Below are positions 18,491 to 28,702 of a stretch of 60,000 bases of DNA, one piece after another. Location of the stretch: positions 17,238,001-17,298,000 of the forward strand of contig NC_079879.1 in NCBI RefSeq assembly GCF_029227915.1, written 5' to 3'. The position numbers were made by a program, and so were the translations under genes. Source of the DNA: Hydractinia symbiolongicarpus (lineage: Eukaryota > Cnidaria > Hydrozoa > Anthoathecata > Hydractiniidae). The notes beneath the pieces are model-generated. The model had not been told where the DNA came from. It was given only the letters and a program-made list of their open reading frames with translations, and searched no databases. Position 1 is the stretch's first letter; the number at the start of each line of letters is the position of its first letter.

Positions 18491-19108
18491 GCGTATGATC
18501 CGCCAACTCCGTGAATCCGATAACTCCGTGAAACTGCTTTCGAAGCCTACAACAACTTACCACAGCTCTGTCTACCATTTTTAATGAATGAATTCGATTC
18601 AGGGGGGTTGATACTACCACTTAATCATTTTAGGGGTGTCGGAACTCCCGCATGACAAAAATTTGGCGGTAAGTTCAGCTGGCTACACCTTTTTGTGATT
18701 TTCAAGTCAAGCGCGACGGTGGTCATTTTTGATATATATTGTTATCTCAGTTAATTGATTATAATTATGGTCATGTTATATATAACTTTTCTGAGGGTCC
18801 AATGATTTGAGAATGTTTTCTAATGAATATTTTAATATTTAAAATATTTTTGCTAGTCATCAGAAAGCAAACGTGTTTTTCAAATTTCACGGAGTTGAAG
18901 GATCCATCACGGCATTATTGGATGATAGTACATGTCGGATCCGGCTTATTTGTCCACAAATAAATGTATTTTTTTTCTTGTCATACCCCCCGAACGGTCC
19001 GCGACAGATAGCGCTACGATAATAAAAGTTTGAAATAACCGATATGTTGACGATATGGATATAAGGACGTTAAATGTGTTTTTTTCACGGAGTTGGTGGA
19101 TCATACGC
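18491..19108. mobile_element. TA-flanked MITE, 618 bp
   Basis: The ends are inverted: GCGTATGATCCGCCAACTCC on the left and, reverse-complemented, GCGTATGATCCACCAACTCC on the right; both continue GTGAA. Each end is flanked by TA (18489-18490 and 19109-19110), the target choice of Tc1/mariner/pogo transposases. It has no ORF. It lies in an intron of the Ginger-like integrase gene, so it inserted later. Confidence 0.85.
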
Positions 19109-20086
19109 TAATACCTAAAACTCATTCTTACTCAAATATTCTACAGTCACATGCCTTGGCTTGTTGGGGACTGGTACACTTTTGATGAAAAACATGCTAG
19201 TTATAACAAATTCAGATTAATGTATTGTTTGTCTTAAGATGCAATATCATCCATTGTCACACAACAATTTATGGCTACACATAATAACATTATTTAACAC
19301 AGTTTAGCTAAACACAAATATAAAACACAGTGAACATGCACCCCCCACCCCTAAGATAAACACAATTGCATCTACAGAATTACATGCCACAAACTGAAAT
19401 GCACGTACATTTTCCCCAGGCACACAAAGGATATCAAGTAAATTGAGAGTTGGATAATTCATAATGGCGAAGTTCTTTCTACGTACACGACGAATGATAT
19501 GTGGTGGCGTATCTGAAAAACTTCCCTTCTTTAAAAAGCACACAATCATACTATATGTATCTTCTGATATTATGGAAGAGTTCTTTTTTGACATTTCTAT
19601 TTCCAACCATTCTTTAAATCTTTTATGTGTTTCTTGGCTTTCAGTTTACATTGTTATGTCTAGGACAATAGCTTTTAGATAAATAGGTGAACAGTACAAG
19701 TCACTAGCTACCTAGCTACTGTGTATAGTTAGCTGCATATTGCATTTTGTATCTTTTAAAACTTTATGCTGAGTTAGCTCGCTAGCTCTAATACATGCTC
19801 TGCTACCTATCTAACTGTAAAACGAAGTCTATCAACTGCTGAACATTGTAACGTTGGCTAATTATTTAGGTGGTCGAACAATCAATCACTGCTGATACAA
19901 CTAAGAAACAAATAATAATAATATGTAGCTAGCTTACTGTCTGGACAAGCTTACACGTGGGTAGTGGAGAAGACGAAAAGAAACAAATTGCTTGACCCGT
20001 GGTGATTGAAGCCGACCCGTTTTGACTATTCTCGATTATTCAAAACCTCGGTCAATTTGGGGCAACGGATAACACGGGTCGGATCA

Positions 20087-20129
20087 ATAGGAGGATAGAT
20101 AGCTAGCTACAGGTTTATCTTTAAACTAG
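20087..20129 (+). other. Gap between transposon and first P450 exon
   Basis: Forty-three bases with GATAGATAGCTAGCTA and TTTAAACTAG. The latter ends in AG and could be a splice acceptor for the exon starting at 20130, in which case an upstream anchor exon lies beyond the inserted element. Confidence 0.4.
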
Positions 20130-20324
20130 TGAAAGTAATGGATGTACCTGGACATGTCGGGTGGACAGTAACCGGAGATAAAACTGTAGAATTCGCCAGG
20201 TTTCCATTGGACTTCGTCAAAAACAGAATTGAGAAATATAATTCAAGAGTATTTGTATCTCGAGCTCTAAACAAGCCAACAATATTTGTTACATCAAATA
20301 ATGGTATAAAAGAAATTTTAATAG
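20130..20324 (+). CDS. P450 exon 1: N-terminal region
   Basis: Encodes MDVPGHVGWTVTGDKTVEFA, then FPLDFVKNRIEKYNSRVFVS and NKPTIFVTSNNGIKEILI, the N-terminal beta-1 region and A/B helices of a P450. An ATG sits at 20138-20140, so translation could start here; alternatively the exon starts after CTAG at 20129 and an anchor exon lies upstream. The donor is AATAG|GTAGGT. Confidence 0.88.
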
Positions 20325-20738
20325 GTAGGTATCAAACCTTTCACCCTCCTGCCAAGAGAGCGTGTGGGGAGTGGGTGGGAGGGGGGGGGGTGCTATGAGC
20401 TAAACTTCTCAGGCTTTCTTTGTGTTGAATAAGTAAAACGGTTTTAATCTGGAAACAAAACTTTGAGTCATGTTGCAATTCCAGTTTCTTATAGACGACT
20501 CTTATTATTATAGTGCGGTGTTATTTATAATCACCAGACCTCTTAAGCAAATAGCCTAGCAAAATAATGCAGGCGGGGAAACTGTGGACCAGTCCATTCC
20601 AAACTTTATTTTCAGGTAGAGGCATCTTTTGATCTTGAAATTAGAATATAGCACATATAGTGTAGATTAAGATCATATATCAGTAAAAAGATGCTAGTTG
20701 CCACAGTACAGTTTAAACCATAATTTGACTTTCTTCAG

Positions 20739-20974
20739 CTAAGATCTGCCTTTTTTTGACTGTCAATTTTTCTGATTTTTTCCGCCAATTCTGTTGGTTT
20801 GTTCATAAACACTTGGGAAAAGGCGTTCATCGGGTTATACCATCTTGTTTCGTGTCTAAGATACGTAGAGAATATCCAAGTACGAATGGGGTGTATACTG
20901 GCTTCAAACAAGGTGAAGAAATATCTGAAATTGATTTTTCTCGGACAAATGAAGTTGAAGATGAGAATATTTGA
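20739..20974 (+). pseudogene. P2X7 C-terminal (ballast) domain-like exon
   Basis: After a CTTTCTTCAG acceptor-like site, the frame reads FRQFCWFVHKHLGKGVHRVI, PSCFVSKIRREYPSTNGVYT, GF. The P-C...IR.E.P...G.Y.GF pattern matches the end of the P2X7 receptor cytoplasmic domain, a module cnidarians carry in many stand-alone genes. It ends with a stop at 20972. It sits in sense orientation in P450 intron 1 with no visible upstream exons, so it is probably a gene fragment; an undetected small gene is possible. Confidence 0.6.
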
Positions 20975-21474
20975 TTGTAAGTTAAAAACAACAGTCTTTT
21001 TCAGGAGAGGCGTTCGATCGCATGCGCACGCCGTGGCACACGCGTAAATCGTTTCAGGCGTGTGATTAATTGAATTAATATTGAGTTTTAAAAACTCATT
21101 TTACAGCGTGCGATGGCAGCCTTCGAAATAATTTTTGGAGTCTCGTCAGACAAAATGCTCGCCACATTTCTAGTTTGGTCGGACATGGGCGTTTAATAGG
21201 CGTTTATTCAAAGCATTACGGTATAAAAAGTATAAATATGAATAACCTTGAACCAAGTATTTCTTTTTGTTCGATAATTGAGATAGCTTTGGTAATAGAA
21301 TAGGGGTATTGGGAACCAGGTTTATAATTGTCGAGGAAGTATAAAGGTACATAAAACACAATTTATTTAATGCGTTTGTATTTTCTATAATTCCTTTTTT
21401 TGCTGGTTGGCTTTCTGGAGTACGATATATGTACGCTATGTCAACAACAGTTGTCATATCGTTTGGTATATTAC
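20975..21474. other. Intron sequence with no recognised gene
   Basis: It contains a palindromic GC-rich patch (GCATGCGCACGCCGTGGCAC near 21020) and AT-rich sequence. A minus-strand ORF at 21170-21457 has no recognisable motif. Confidence 0.3.
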
Positions 21475-21651
21475 AAAAAGTGATTCAGATTCGTCAAGGA
21501 TTTTAACTTGTAATGTCGCGTCAGATTTTTTTATTTCATCACCGCACGTTGCTGTCTGCGTTTGAGCATTGGCCACTCCAAGGGATGTCTGCGTAGATAT
21601 ACTTTTACCAGCTTTAAAATAATCTGCTTTAATTTGTGTAGAGTCAGACAT
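21475..21651 (-). CDS. Possible first exon of an unknown antisense gene
   Basis: An ATG-started frame encodes MSDSTQIKADYFKAGKSIST and a Gln/Thr/Ala-rich stretch (QTSLGVANAQTQTATCGDEI), ending near DESESLF at a GTAATA donor-like site. The composition looks like real protein rather than random AT-rich ORF. I do not recognise it and see no second exon with confidence. Confidence 0.3.
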
Positions 21652-22604
21652 TCTGTTTGTGTGGACAGGGACATTAAGTTCTATCTCTGAAAGTGAGTTG
21701 CATGCTTTGAAATTAAATATTCATAAATTGCTACATTTTTTTAAAAAGGGGGTAAAATATTAATAAAAATTAAATTAATCTGGTACTATTGTTCAGAGTA
21801 AAACAATCATTTTCTATTTACAATGTTTTGATTCGCTGAGAACCCAATGCTTACGTCACAACAAAATATTATTTTAGCCTCCCTTTCATGTAGAATGGCT
21901 TCGGTATAAATTTGCTTTTGACAATGTGCGATATGAAAAATTTGTAAACATAAAAGAAATGTTATTCGAGTTGTAAAACTTTAGAAATATAACCACTTAT
22001 ATTGTCGCAACAAGTAAGAAAAGTGCAATTAAGTTCAGGCTACATTTTTATTATTATATTTTTACTGGACAGTACCATTTTTGTGAAATATTTTGAAAAA
22101 AAACTTACAATTCTTGCACATATGTTTTAAAATACTAAATTTTCATGCTGCGAGACTAATTATTTCTTCAGAAAATGAGAAATATTTATAATGCCCATGG
22201 TCAAAGACTTATTAAATTCACTCTGTTTACTTCCTTTTGTCAGTACAGAGAAAGGGCGAACAACTTAAACTGAAGAGGTGTATTACATGATTTCACTTTC
22301 GTCAATAATGTTCTCTGTTCACTGGCAAAACTGTATGCCTGACTTCATTTGCTTAGCCTAAGTCTATGTAGAATCCACTACATTACCCATTTTATATAGA
22401 TGACTTGCTATTGCTTACAAAAGTTAAAAGAGTTTGTGGTTGTTTTGCACATGTGCAAGCATTTCTGTAGATAGAAAATATAAACTACATGACCACAGTA
22501 ATCTAAGAAATTCATCCAAAAAAAACATTTGCTTAAAATTAGTGAATTTCTTTATGAAGAGTTAAGAATGTATAGTTAAAATTTAATTCCAGTTTCTCTT
22601 GGAT
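21652..22604. other. Intron sequence, no gene seen
   Basis: AT-rich, without an open frame of note, inverted repeats or clear tandem structure. Confidence 0.5.
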
Positions 22605-22775
22605 CTTAAGGTGGTGATACACGATTTGATTAATGGAATTCGATTTGTTGAATTTGACAAATTGAATCGTGTATCATGTAAAAATGGTATGCTTTCGGCA
22701 TGTTTGAAAATGTGAGTTTCTATCTATTTGTTAATTCGCTTCACTAAGTTTTCTTAATTCAGTCATCACCTTAAG
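22605..22775. mobile_element. MITE, 171 bp, with CTTAAGGTGRTGA inverted ends
   Basis: The left end is CTTAAGGTGGTGATACACGA; the right end, reverse-complemented, starts CTTAAGGTGATGA. Inside, GATACACGATT and AATCGTGTATC form a second inverted pair (22614-22624 and about 22665-22675). Non-coding. Confidence 0.7.
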
Positions 22776-23493
22776 AAAACAAAAAGAAATATAAAAGAAA
22801 ATAAATAGGACAAGATTCATTGCACATTCTATATTCTAAGGTTTCGGTCGATCTTCTACCATTTTCAATGTCCAGTCGTATAAATTTCAACAAATTTTAT
22901 AGAAAGTGTTACAATCAAGTATAGTCAATGGGGGTAAAAAAATCAACAAAATCAGGGTAAAAAAAACAATGGCTCCTACCTAGGGAATAATGGTGAATTT
23001 TTAGTTTTAGCTGATTTTTCATTTATAGGAATATCTGAAGCATATTTTGGCCAAGTATTAAGTTTTCAAGGTTAATAGTTTTTAATTTATAATTATTTAA
23101 CTTTGGATGTTAAAAATTATGACAAACAACTTTCAAACCACATTAACTTTTTATTTCAGTTTTTAGGTAGAATTGGGTTGAAGTTTGTTAATGCTGTCAT
23201 AATACAAGTATCATAGGGTGTTACTTGGTATATATTGATTTTACTCTGAGTAGGCTGTTATTCTGGCATGACTATGGTTTTTTTACCCTATTTTTTTTTT
23301 ATAAATGGGGTAAAAAATAATATATTTTTGAATTTCCGCGCCCGAAGGCGTAGGAAAGTCTTTAAAACCGTCGTTTTTTCTTTCGGAGCATTTTTTGAGA
23401 AAAAATCGACCCTGGGATTTCACGTTGGTCCGTCACAGATGTAAACTTCGTACTCAAGCTCCTTAACTACTGAGAAGTCTAGTATTGATGCTT
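22776..23493. other. AT-rich intron with GGGTAAAAA motifs
   Basis: The motif GGGGTAAAAAA or its complement occurs near 22929, 22957, 23280 and 23307, and again near 24412. It may be part of the 5' region of the Tigger-like element. No ORF was found. Confidence 0.3.
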
Positions 23494-24125
23494 CAAGCCA
23501 AAATTGGTATTTGTTTTCGACAAAATTTGACACAGTTAACAAAAAAAGTATGCTGAACATAATGGTGACATAATAATTTTCATTTTTGTCACCTAAATGT
23601 CATTTTAGGCCAAAATTGGTCCAAAAATTAGAACTACTTTATTTTCAACAAAATTTGGCACAGTAAACAAATATAGTATGCTGAACATGATGGTGGCATC
23701 AAAATTTTGATTTCTTGTTACCTAAATGTCATTTTAGGCCAAAATTGGTCCAAAAATTAAAAATACTTTATTTTTAACAAAATTTGGCACAGTTAACAAA
23801 AAAAGTATGCTGAACATAATGGTGACATCAAAATTTTGATTTTTGTCACCTAAATGCTATTTTAGGCTAAAATTGGTCCAAAAATTAAAACCACTTCATT
23901 TTCGGCTAAATCTGGCACAGTTAACAAATAAAGTATGCTGAAAATGATGATGGTACAAAAGTTTGGTTTTTGTCACCTAAATGTCATTTCAGGCCAAAAT
24001 TTATCCAAAAATTAAAACTGCTTTATTTTCGACAAAAATTCACACTGTTAATAAAAAAAGTATGCTGAAAATGATGGTCACATCAAAATTTTGATTTTTT
24101 GTCAACTAATGCCGTTTAAGACCAT
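23494..24125 (+). repeat. Tandem repeat, about 128-bp unit, five diverged copies
   Basis: Each unit starts GGCCAAAATTGGTCCAAAAA, continues with AAAATTTGGCACAGTTAACA, then AGTATGCTGAACATAATGGT and ends CACCTAAATGTCATTTTA. Starts lie near 23497, 23611, 23739, 23868 and 23994. Non-coding and moderately diverged; it lies just upstream of the Tigger transposase start. Confidence 0.85.
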
Positions 24126-24544
24126 AATCGTTTCAATCACAAGATTTTTAACCATGAATGATAGGCTGTATTTTTTGTTAGCAATTTCTTTTAAAATGTG
24201 AGTTTATTATGACACGTTTCGTTTTGTTTGCGTTTGTTCTAAGATATAATGTCACTGATAGGCTTTATCTTCAGAGGTTCATGCACCAAACCCCTTTGAA
24301 TGTTTGGCACAATAACACAACGAATTAGCAGGTTTTCATCAAATATTTTGGTAGCGCTCGGAAATTCTTAGAGTCCCCCAGGGCTTTTTGTTAATTTTTA
24401 ACCCAATGTTTATTTTTTTACCCCACTACAGTAATAATGGTAAAATTGGAGATGGTAGGTGTAAAATAATTATTTACTTCTATTCATTTTAGATTACTAA
24501 CTATATAATTGCATATTATTAAGTAAATCAACAAACTTTCTAAA

Positions 24545-26601
24545 ATGGTTAGGTCATATAGACCAAAACCCAAACTATACACTGAAGCCTCTATTAACAC
24601 TGCTGTAGATAAAGTTAAGAACGGGGCGACGGTGTATAAAACAGCTAAGAAGTATCACATTTCAATTTCGATGTTAAGAAAAAGATTTTAGGAGGCAAAA
24701 GGTCATTTCAATAGAAAGAAACAAGGTCGCAAGAATGACCTTTCTGCAGAGGATGAAAACCATCTAGCCGAATGCATCAAAAAGATGTCAGAACTAGGTA
24801 TATGCATCAGTTTTCTTTCAGTTAATTTCTGTGCTTTTATGAGAGTGTCATACAATCTACAAATGAATATTACTATTGTATTATTTCTGTGCTTTTATGA
24901 TAGCGTCATACAATCTACAAATGAATATTACTATTGTATTATTTCTGTGCTTTTATGAGAGCGTCATACAATCTACAAATGAATATTATTATTGTATTAT
25001 TTTTCAGGCTTTGGTCCAACACTCATAGAGCTCAGACAAATAGTCCAAGACTTTGTTGTTATGAAAAACTTAAAGACACATTTCAAGGATAATATGCCAG
25101 GTCATGACTGCACAAGGTCATTTTTGAAGCGCCATAAGTTGAGCCTTAAGAAGGGAGGGCAGATGCAATTAGCCCGGAAGAATGTAACCTCTGATCCTTT
25201 TGTCATATACCGATTTTTTGCACTTTTGAAGCACTGAACAATGAAGTTGAGCGTCTTGGAATAAAGGATAAACCCGAGTGTGTTTACAACTGTGACGAAT
25301 CAGGGTTTCCAACAGCCCCCTCAAAATGTAAATATGTGGGTGAGATTGGCAAGAAATGTATATAAGTTACAAATGGCTCAAACAGGGAAAATTCAACAGT
25401 CTTGGCTGTGTGCTGCGCTGATGGTACTTCACTGGACCCCCTCATCATTTTTAGGGGAAAGAATCTTCAATTGACATGGTTAGGAGCATATGCTCTAGAA
25501 AATACTTACTTTAGTGTAAGTGACAGTGGTTGGATGACCACAAAGATATTTGATCATTGTTTCAGATATTGACATTTGATGGTCATATTACTCATTTGTC
25601 AACTGCTACAATTGATTTTGCAATGGAGCAAAATATATCCTTAATAACGTTGCCAGCCCATTGTACAGATGTGTTGCAGCCACTAGATGTTGGCTGTTTC
25701 AATCCCTTAAAGGTTCACTATGAGCAGTACCTTACAGAGTTTGTGCATAGAACTGGTGGACGCCAAAAGCTTCAAAAACTTGCCTTTTGTAATCTAATTG
25801 GAAGCATTTGGAGAAAAGGCTTGACAAAAGAAAATATCATTTCTGCTTTCAACACTACTGGAATTTTTCCAGTAGATGAAACAAAGTACAAGGTTTCTCG
25901 CCTAGACAAGTGAAACTAAACTCTTACATGAAGTGGAGAGAAGAAGGATCACTGGTTGACGAGGATGGATCTCCCATCTTAATCAATCAAACCAAAGAAT
26001 CAAACATAGCATTCAACCTAAACAGTTCACAAGCAGATAGCTCTTTTAACGAAGCAGTGCAGGTGTCCGTGTCAATTTGCAAGTCGCTTTCATCAAAACG
26101 CAATAAGTCACCAAAGAAGTTACCCTTCTCTGTGCGTTCATTACAAGATTCCAGTGATGAGGAAAGTGTCAATTCAAGTTTTGATGATCAGATGGCTTCC
26201 TGCAGTAACCACAATCCAACCAATTAATGAAACCAGAGGAGATCTTGAAGCTATTAGAGCATAATGCACCTCCCGGTTATAAGTATGCAATTACACTTGT
26301 CCTAAAAGAGACGGACAGTATTGAAAAGGTTTTAAAAAGAAGAATGTCATCAATAACAACACTGACGTCAAGTGGAAAAGATGCCCCAAAGAGACAAAAA
26401 ATTTCAATGAATGGAGCAGTATTGACAAGTCCTGAATATCGAGCAAAAATTGTAGCCAAAAAGAAAGCAAAAGAAGACGAGGAAAATGCAAAAAAAAAAG
26501 AGAAGAGATCAAAAGAAAAGACAAAACAACAAAAAGCAAAGGCAAAGAAGGCTAAAAGCCAAGCCAAGAAAAATAAACAATATAAAAAACAGGGGCCATG
26601 A
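24545..26601 (+). pseudogene. Tigger/pogo-type (DDE_1) transposase, decayed
   Basis: ATG 24545 opens an N-terminal helix-turn-helix (KLYTEASINTAVDKVKNGAT, YKTAKKYHISISMLRKRF) with a stop after RKRF. An apparent intron (about 24799-25006) follows. The centromere-protein-B-like part has MKNLKTHFKDNMPGHDCTRS and FLKRHKLSLKKG. The catalytic core shows VYNCDESGF near 25280, LTFDGHITH near 25570 and LPAHCTDVLQPLDVGCFNPL near 25650, the three aspartate blocks of the family. A deletion removed the segment before LTFDGH (near 25555), with frameshifts near 25235, 25330 and 25910. The Lys-rich tail ends near 26601. Inside P450 intron 1, same orientation as the host gene. Confidence 0.85.
24825..24998 (+). 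repeat. 58-bp tandem repeat, three copies, in the transposase intron
   Basis: Units begin ATTTCTGTGCTTTTATGA at 24825, 24883 and 24941 and are nearly identical. The array lies between a GTATATG donor-like site and a TTTTTCAG acceptor, so it expands an intron-like gap within the transposase gene. Confidence 0.85.
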
Positions 26602-26746
26602 TTTCCGAAAAATGCTTAAGGGCATGGTACGTGATGACACTGAATCAGAAGAAGAGGGAAGTGGTGAAGATGTAGATATCCCAGGAGAGTCGGACAATGA
26701 AAACCAAGGAGTTATTAATGAAGCCAATGATAAAAAAGAAACCGCT

Positions 26747-26818
26747 GATCACCAAGGCCAAGAAAACACCGATCACCAAGGCCAAGAAAACACCGATCAC
26801 CAAGGCCAAGAAAACACT
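26747..26818 (+). repeat. 24-bp coding-type tandem repeat, three copies
   Basis: GATCACCAAGGCCAAGAAAA plus CACC is repeated three times without change and encodes DHQGQENT three times in an open frame continuing from the lysine-rich transposase tail (after a frameshift). Perfect identity suggests recent slippage. Confidence 0.85.
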
Positions 26819-27050
26819 ACCTCTACCCTTGATCATTTACACTTTTCCTGGGTTTTTTTTTCTCAAAATAAATTAAATGGCCGTTTATTGCAATTAGATA
26901 ACCCTAGAAGTCACCAAGTCCAGGTCAAACTCACATACTTCCAAAATCTAAGTATTTGCCAGTATGTTTTGTTTGAAATACAGTGTTGGTTTTTAGCCAT
27001 GTAATATCCCGTTTTCATGATTTTAGTTCACCGTTTACAGGAATGTTTTA

Positions 27051-27232
27051 AGAACGAAATGATAACTTCTGTAGTCCTTCTGTAGTAATTTTCTAAACTT
27101 TATAACAAAATACAGCTGGGTATGAGCTTTAAGAACGTTTTAAGAACGAAATGATAACTTCTGTAGTCCTTCTGTAGTAATTTTCTAAACTTTATAACAA
27201 AATACAGCTGGGTATGAGCTTTATACTTTCAT
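27051..27232 (+). repeat. 92-bp direct tandem duplication
   Basis: The block from AGAACGAAATGATAACTTCT to GGGTATGAGCTTTA is present twice with a 92-bp period and no visible mismatch. Non-coding; a recent duplication. Confidence 0.85.
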
Positions 27233-27879
27233 TTTTGTAATCTAAGAACACAATGCATCAATGTCCTTGTCAATTTAAAATGAAATACGGCAATTTTGAA
27301 GCTTCACAGGGTCATTTTAGAAGGAAATACAGAGATTTTAAAGCTTTGCAGGGTCATGTTCTCGACCTTTCAGAATGAAATAGGGTGATTTTAAAGCTTC
27401 GCAGGGTCATCTTTGTTATTTCTTCACTTCTAAACGAAATACAGCCATTAGTATATCAAAGTACAGCAATGTTTAGCTTCACAAAGTGATATGTTTATCA
27501 ATTTAGAATAAATTAACCATTTATAAAGCTTTGTGAAATCATTTTAGCTTTGCAAAGAATTCTCATATATTCTTACAAACAAGTCGTTCTCTTCATATTT
27601 ATGTTTGTTTAATAGATTTTGTCAGTTTTAAATTACTTCTATGCCCCAACAGTTATTTGCTTAAAGTCTTCCTTTTTATCAGTGGTAATACTTGTTACAA
27701 ATATTTAAAGATTGCAAGGCAATTGAAATAAAATTTTATGAATTACAAAAAACGAGTTCCCCAACTCACTGTCTGGGACCTTGTTGTTTACGAAATTGGT
27801 ATTTCTACTTTTAAAAACATAAAGAACAAAATTGGTGTTGCTAGAAATAGGAATACAAATATCGTTAAAAACATGCGTA

Positions 27880-28045
27880 TTTTAAAAAAATACGAAATAC
27901 GAATTTCGTCTTTTTAAAAAATACGCATATCTTTTAAAAATACAAAATATGAATTTCGTATTTTTAAAAATACGAAATTCGTATTTTGTAATTTTTAAAA
28001 TGCAAGTTTCCGTATTTTGTATTTTAAAAATAAGAATATCGAAGT
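27880..28045. repeat. Palindromic AT-rich satellite patch
   Basis: Repeats of AAATACGAAATTCGTATTT and variants form overlapping palindromes. The apparent minus-strand ORF here (27882-28070) is a product of the repeat. Likely a small satellite or fold-back element. Confidence 0.6.
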
Positions 28046-28639
28046 GGTCGATTTTCCTAGAAAGCGTCACATATTAGAAAAACAACTAATAATTTTCTGA
28101 TTTCTTTGTATAGATTTTGTATACATTTTCTACTGATATTGTTTTACAACTTCAAACAAGGTTCAAAAACCAAAATTATTATTGGTTCGTTTAATTCATA
28201 ATAATATTAATATTTCTGTAAAACAAGGTTAATAGTTTACAAATAACTTCCAGTAATTTGAAAAGTTTTTTGAGAGTTACGTATATAAATTGGTTCAAGA
28301 AACCATGATCGGTTTAAAACCATCGTTATTGTCATATCAGATTTACTACTTAATAATTATTAACCATTTTAAAAGTTAGTTTATATTAATTGGGCTATTA
28401 TCACATATCTTAATTTAAAAATAATAAAGTTTTTTCGTTATCGAAGTTATTTTATAAAATTTTTACTATTATATATCTTTATTTAAGAATAATAAAAAGT
28501 TTGTTTCGTTATATGCGATTGTGCAGAGCTTATTAAAAAACGCCTTATAAAAAAAAATGTTTTTTTATAAAGTAATGCTACTTGAATTTATCACTGATCC
28601 CTGATAAAAGGTTGATATTATCAAAAAAACTATAAGGTT

Positions 28640-28702
28640 AAAAAAAAAACTATAAAAGTTTTAAAATAAGGGCTACCCCCTTATTTTATAGTTTTTTTTG
28701 CA
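28640..28702. repeat. Perfect-stem hairpin
   Basis: AAAAAACTATAAAA...AATAAGGG is followed, after a short CTACC loop, by CCTTATTTTATAGTTTTTTT. This makes a long intramolecular stem, probably a tiny fold-back MITE. Confidence 0.6.

Larger units (their letters stand above)
16430..19660 (-). pseudogene. KRBA2-like integrase gene, multi-exon, decayed
   Basis: Exon-like blocks in order on the minus strand. About 19655-19409: KRFKEWLEIEMSKK, ISEDTYSMIVCFLKKGS, NYPTLNLLDILCVPGEN, then GTACGT. About 18023-17905: FKRVATDCQIFEIIERVH, then GTATGA. About 17817-17702: KRCVTCALKS, PIISSGFLQRIQ, then GTAATT. 17539-17423: IDLIDMQSKPDGKFNFIGHI, DHFSKYRVLFPLERK, then GTATGAG; this is the integrase core with its first catalytic Asp. 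About 17289-16923: EEELVPYNAMGDRERCH, then a cysteine finger. About 16801-16430: IWKPIIDEMFRTGDLHKLYR to a stop. The block order matches KRBA2-like proteins I recall. The second catalytic Asp and Glu exon was not located, and one exon junction is out of phase. Confidence 0.7.
14918..20086 (-). mobile_element. Ginger/KRBA2-like integrase DNA transposon with TIRs
   Basis: Imperfect inverted repeats define the ends. The left reads TGTTCCGACCCGTATTGACC (14918 on) followed by TTGCCCCGTATTGACCGA; the reverse complement of the right end (20086 backward) reads TGATCCGACCCGTGTTATCC then TTGCCCCAAATTGACCGAG. The element therefore begins TG and ends CA. It encloses one minus-strand, intron-containing integrase gene. 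A minisatellite of TIR-like units occupies the left subterminal zone. I could not see a clear target-site duplication. Total about 5.2 kb. It ends about 45 bp before the first P450 exon. Confidence 0.75.

Noticed and set aside
26277-26727. Minus-strand Phe/Leu/Ser-rich ORFs
   Set aside because: They are antisense images of the Lys-rich tail of the Tigger transposase.
27882-28070. Minus-strand ORF of 62 codons
   Set aside because: It consists of palindromic AAATACGAAATTCG repeats; not a gene.
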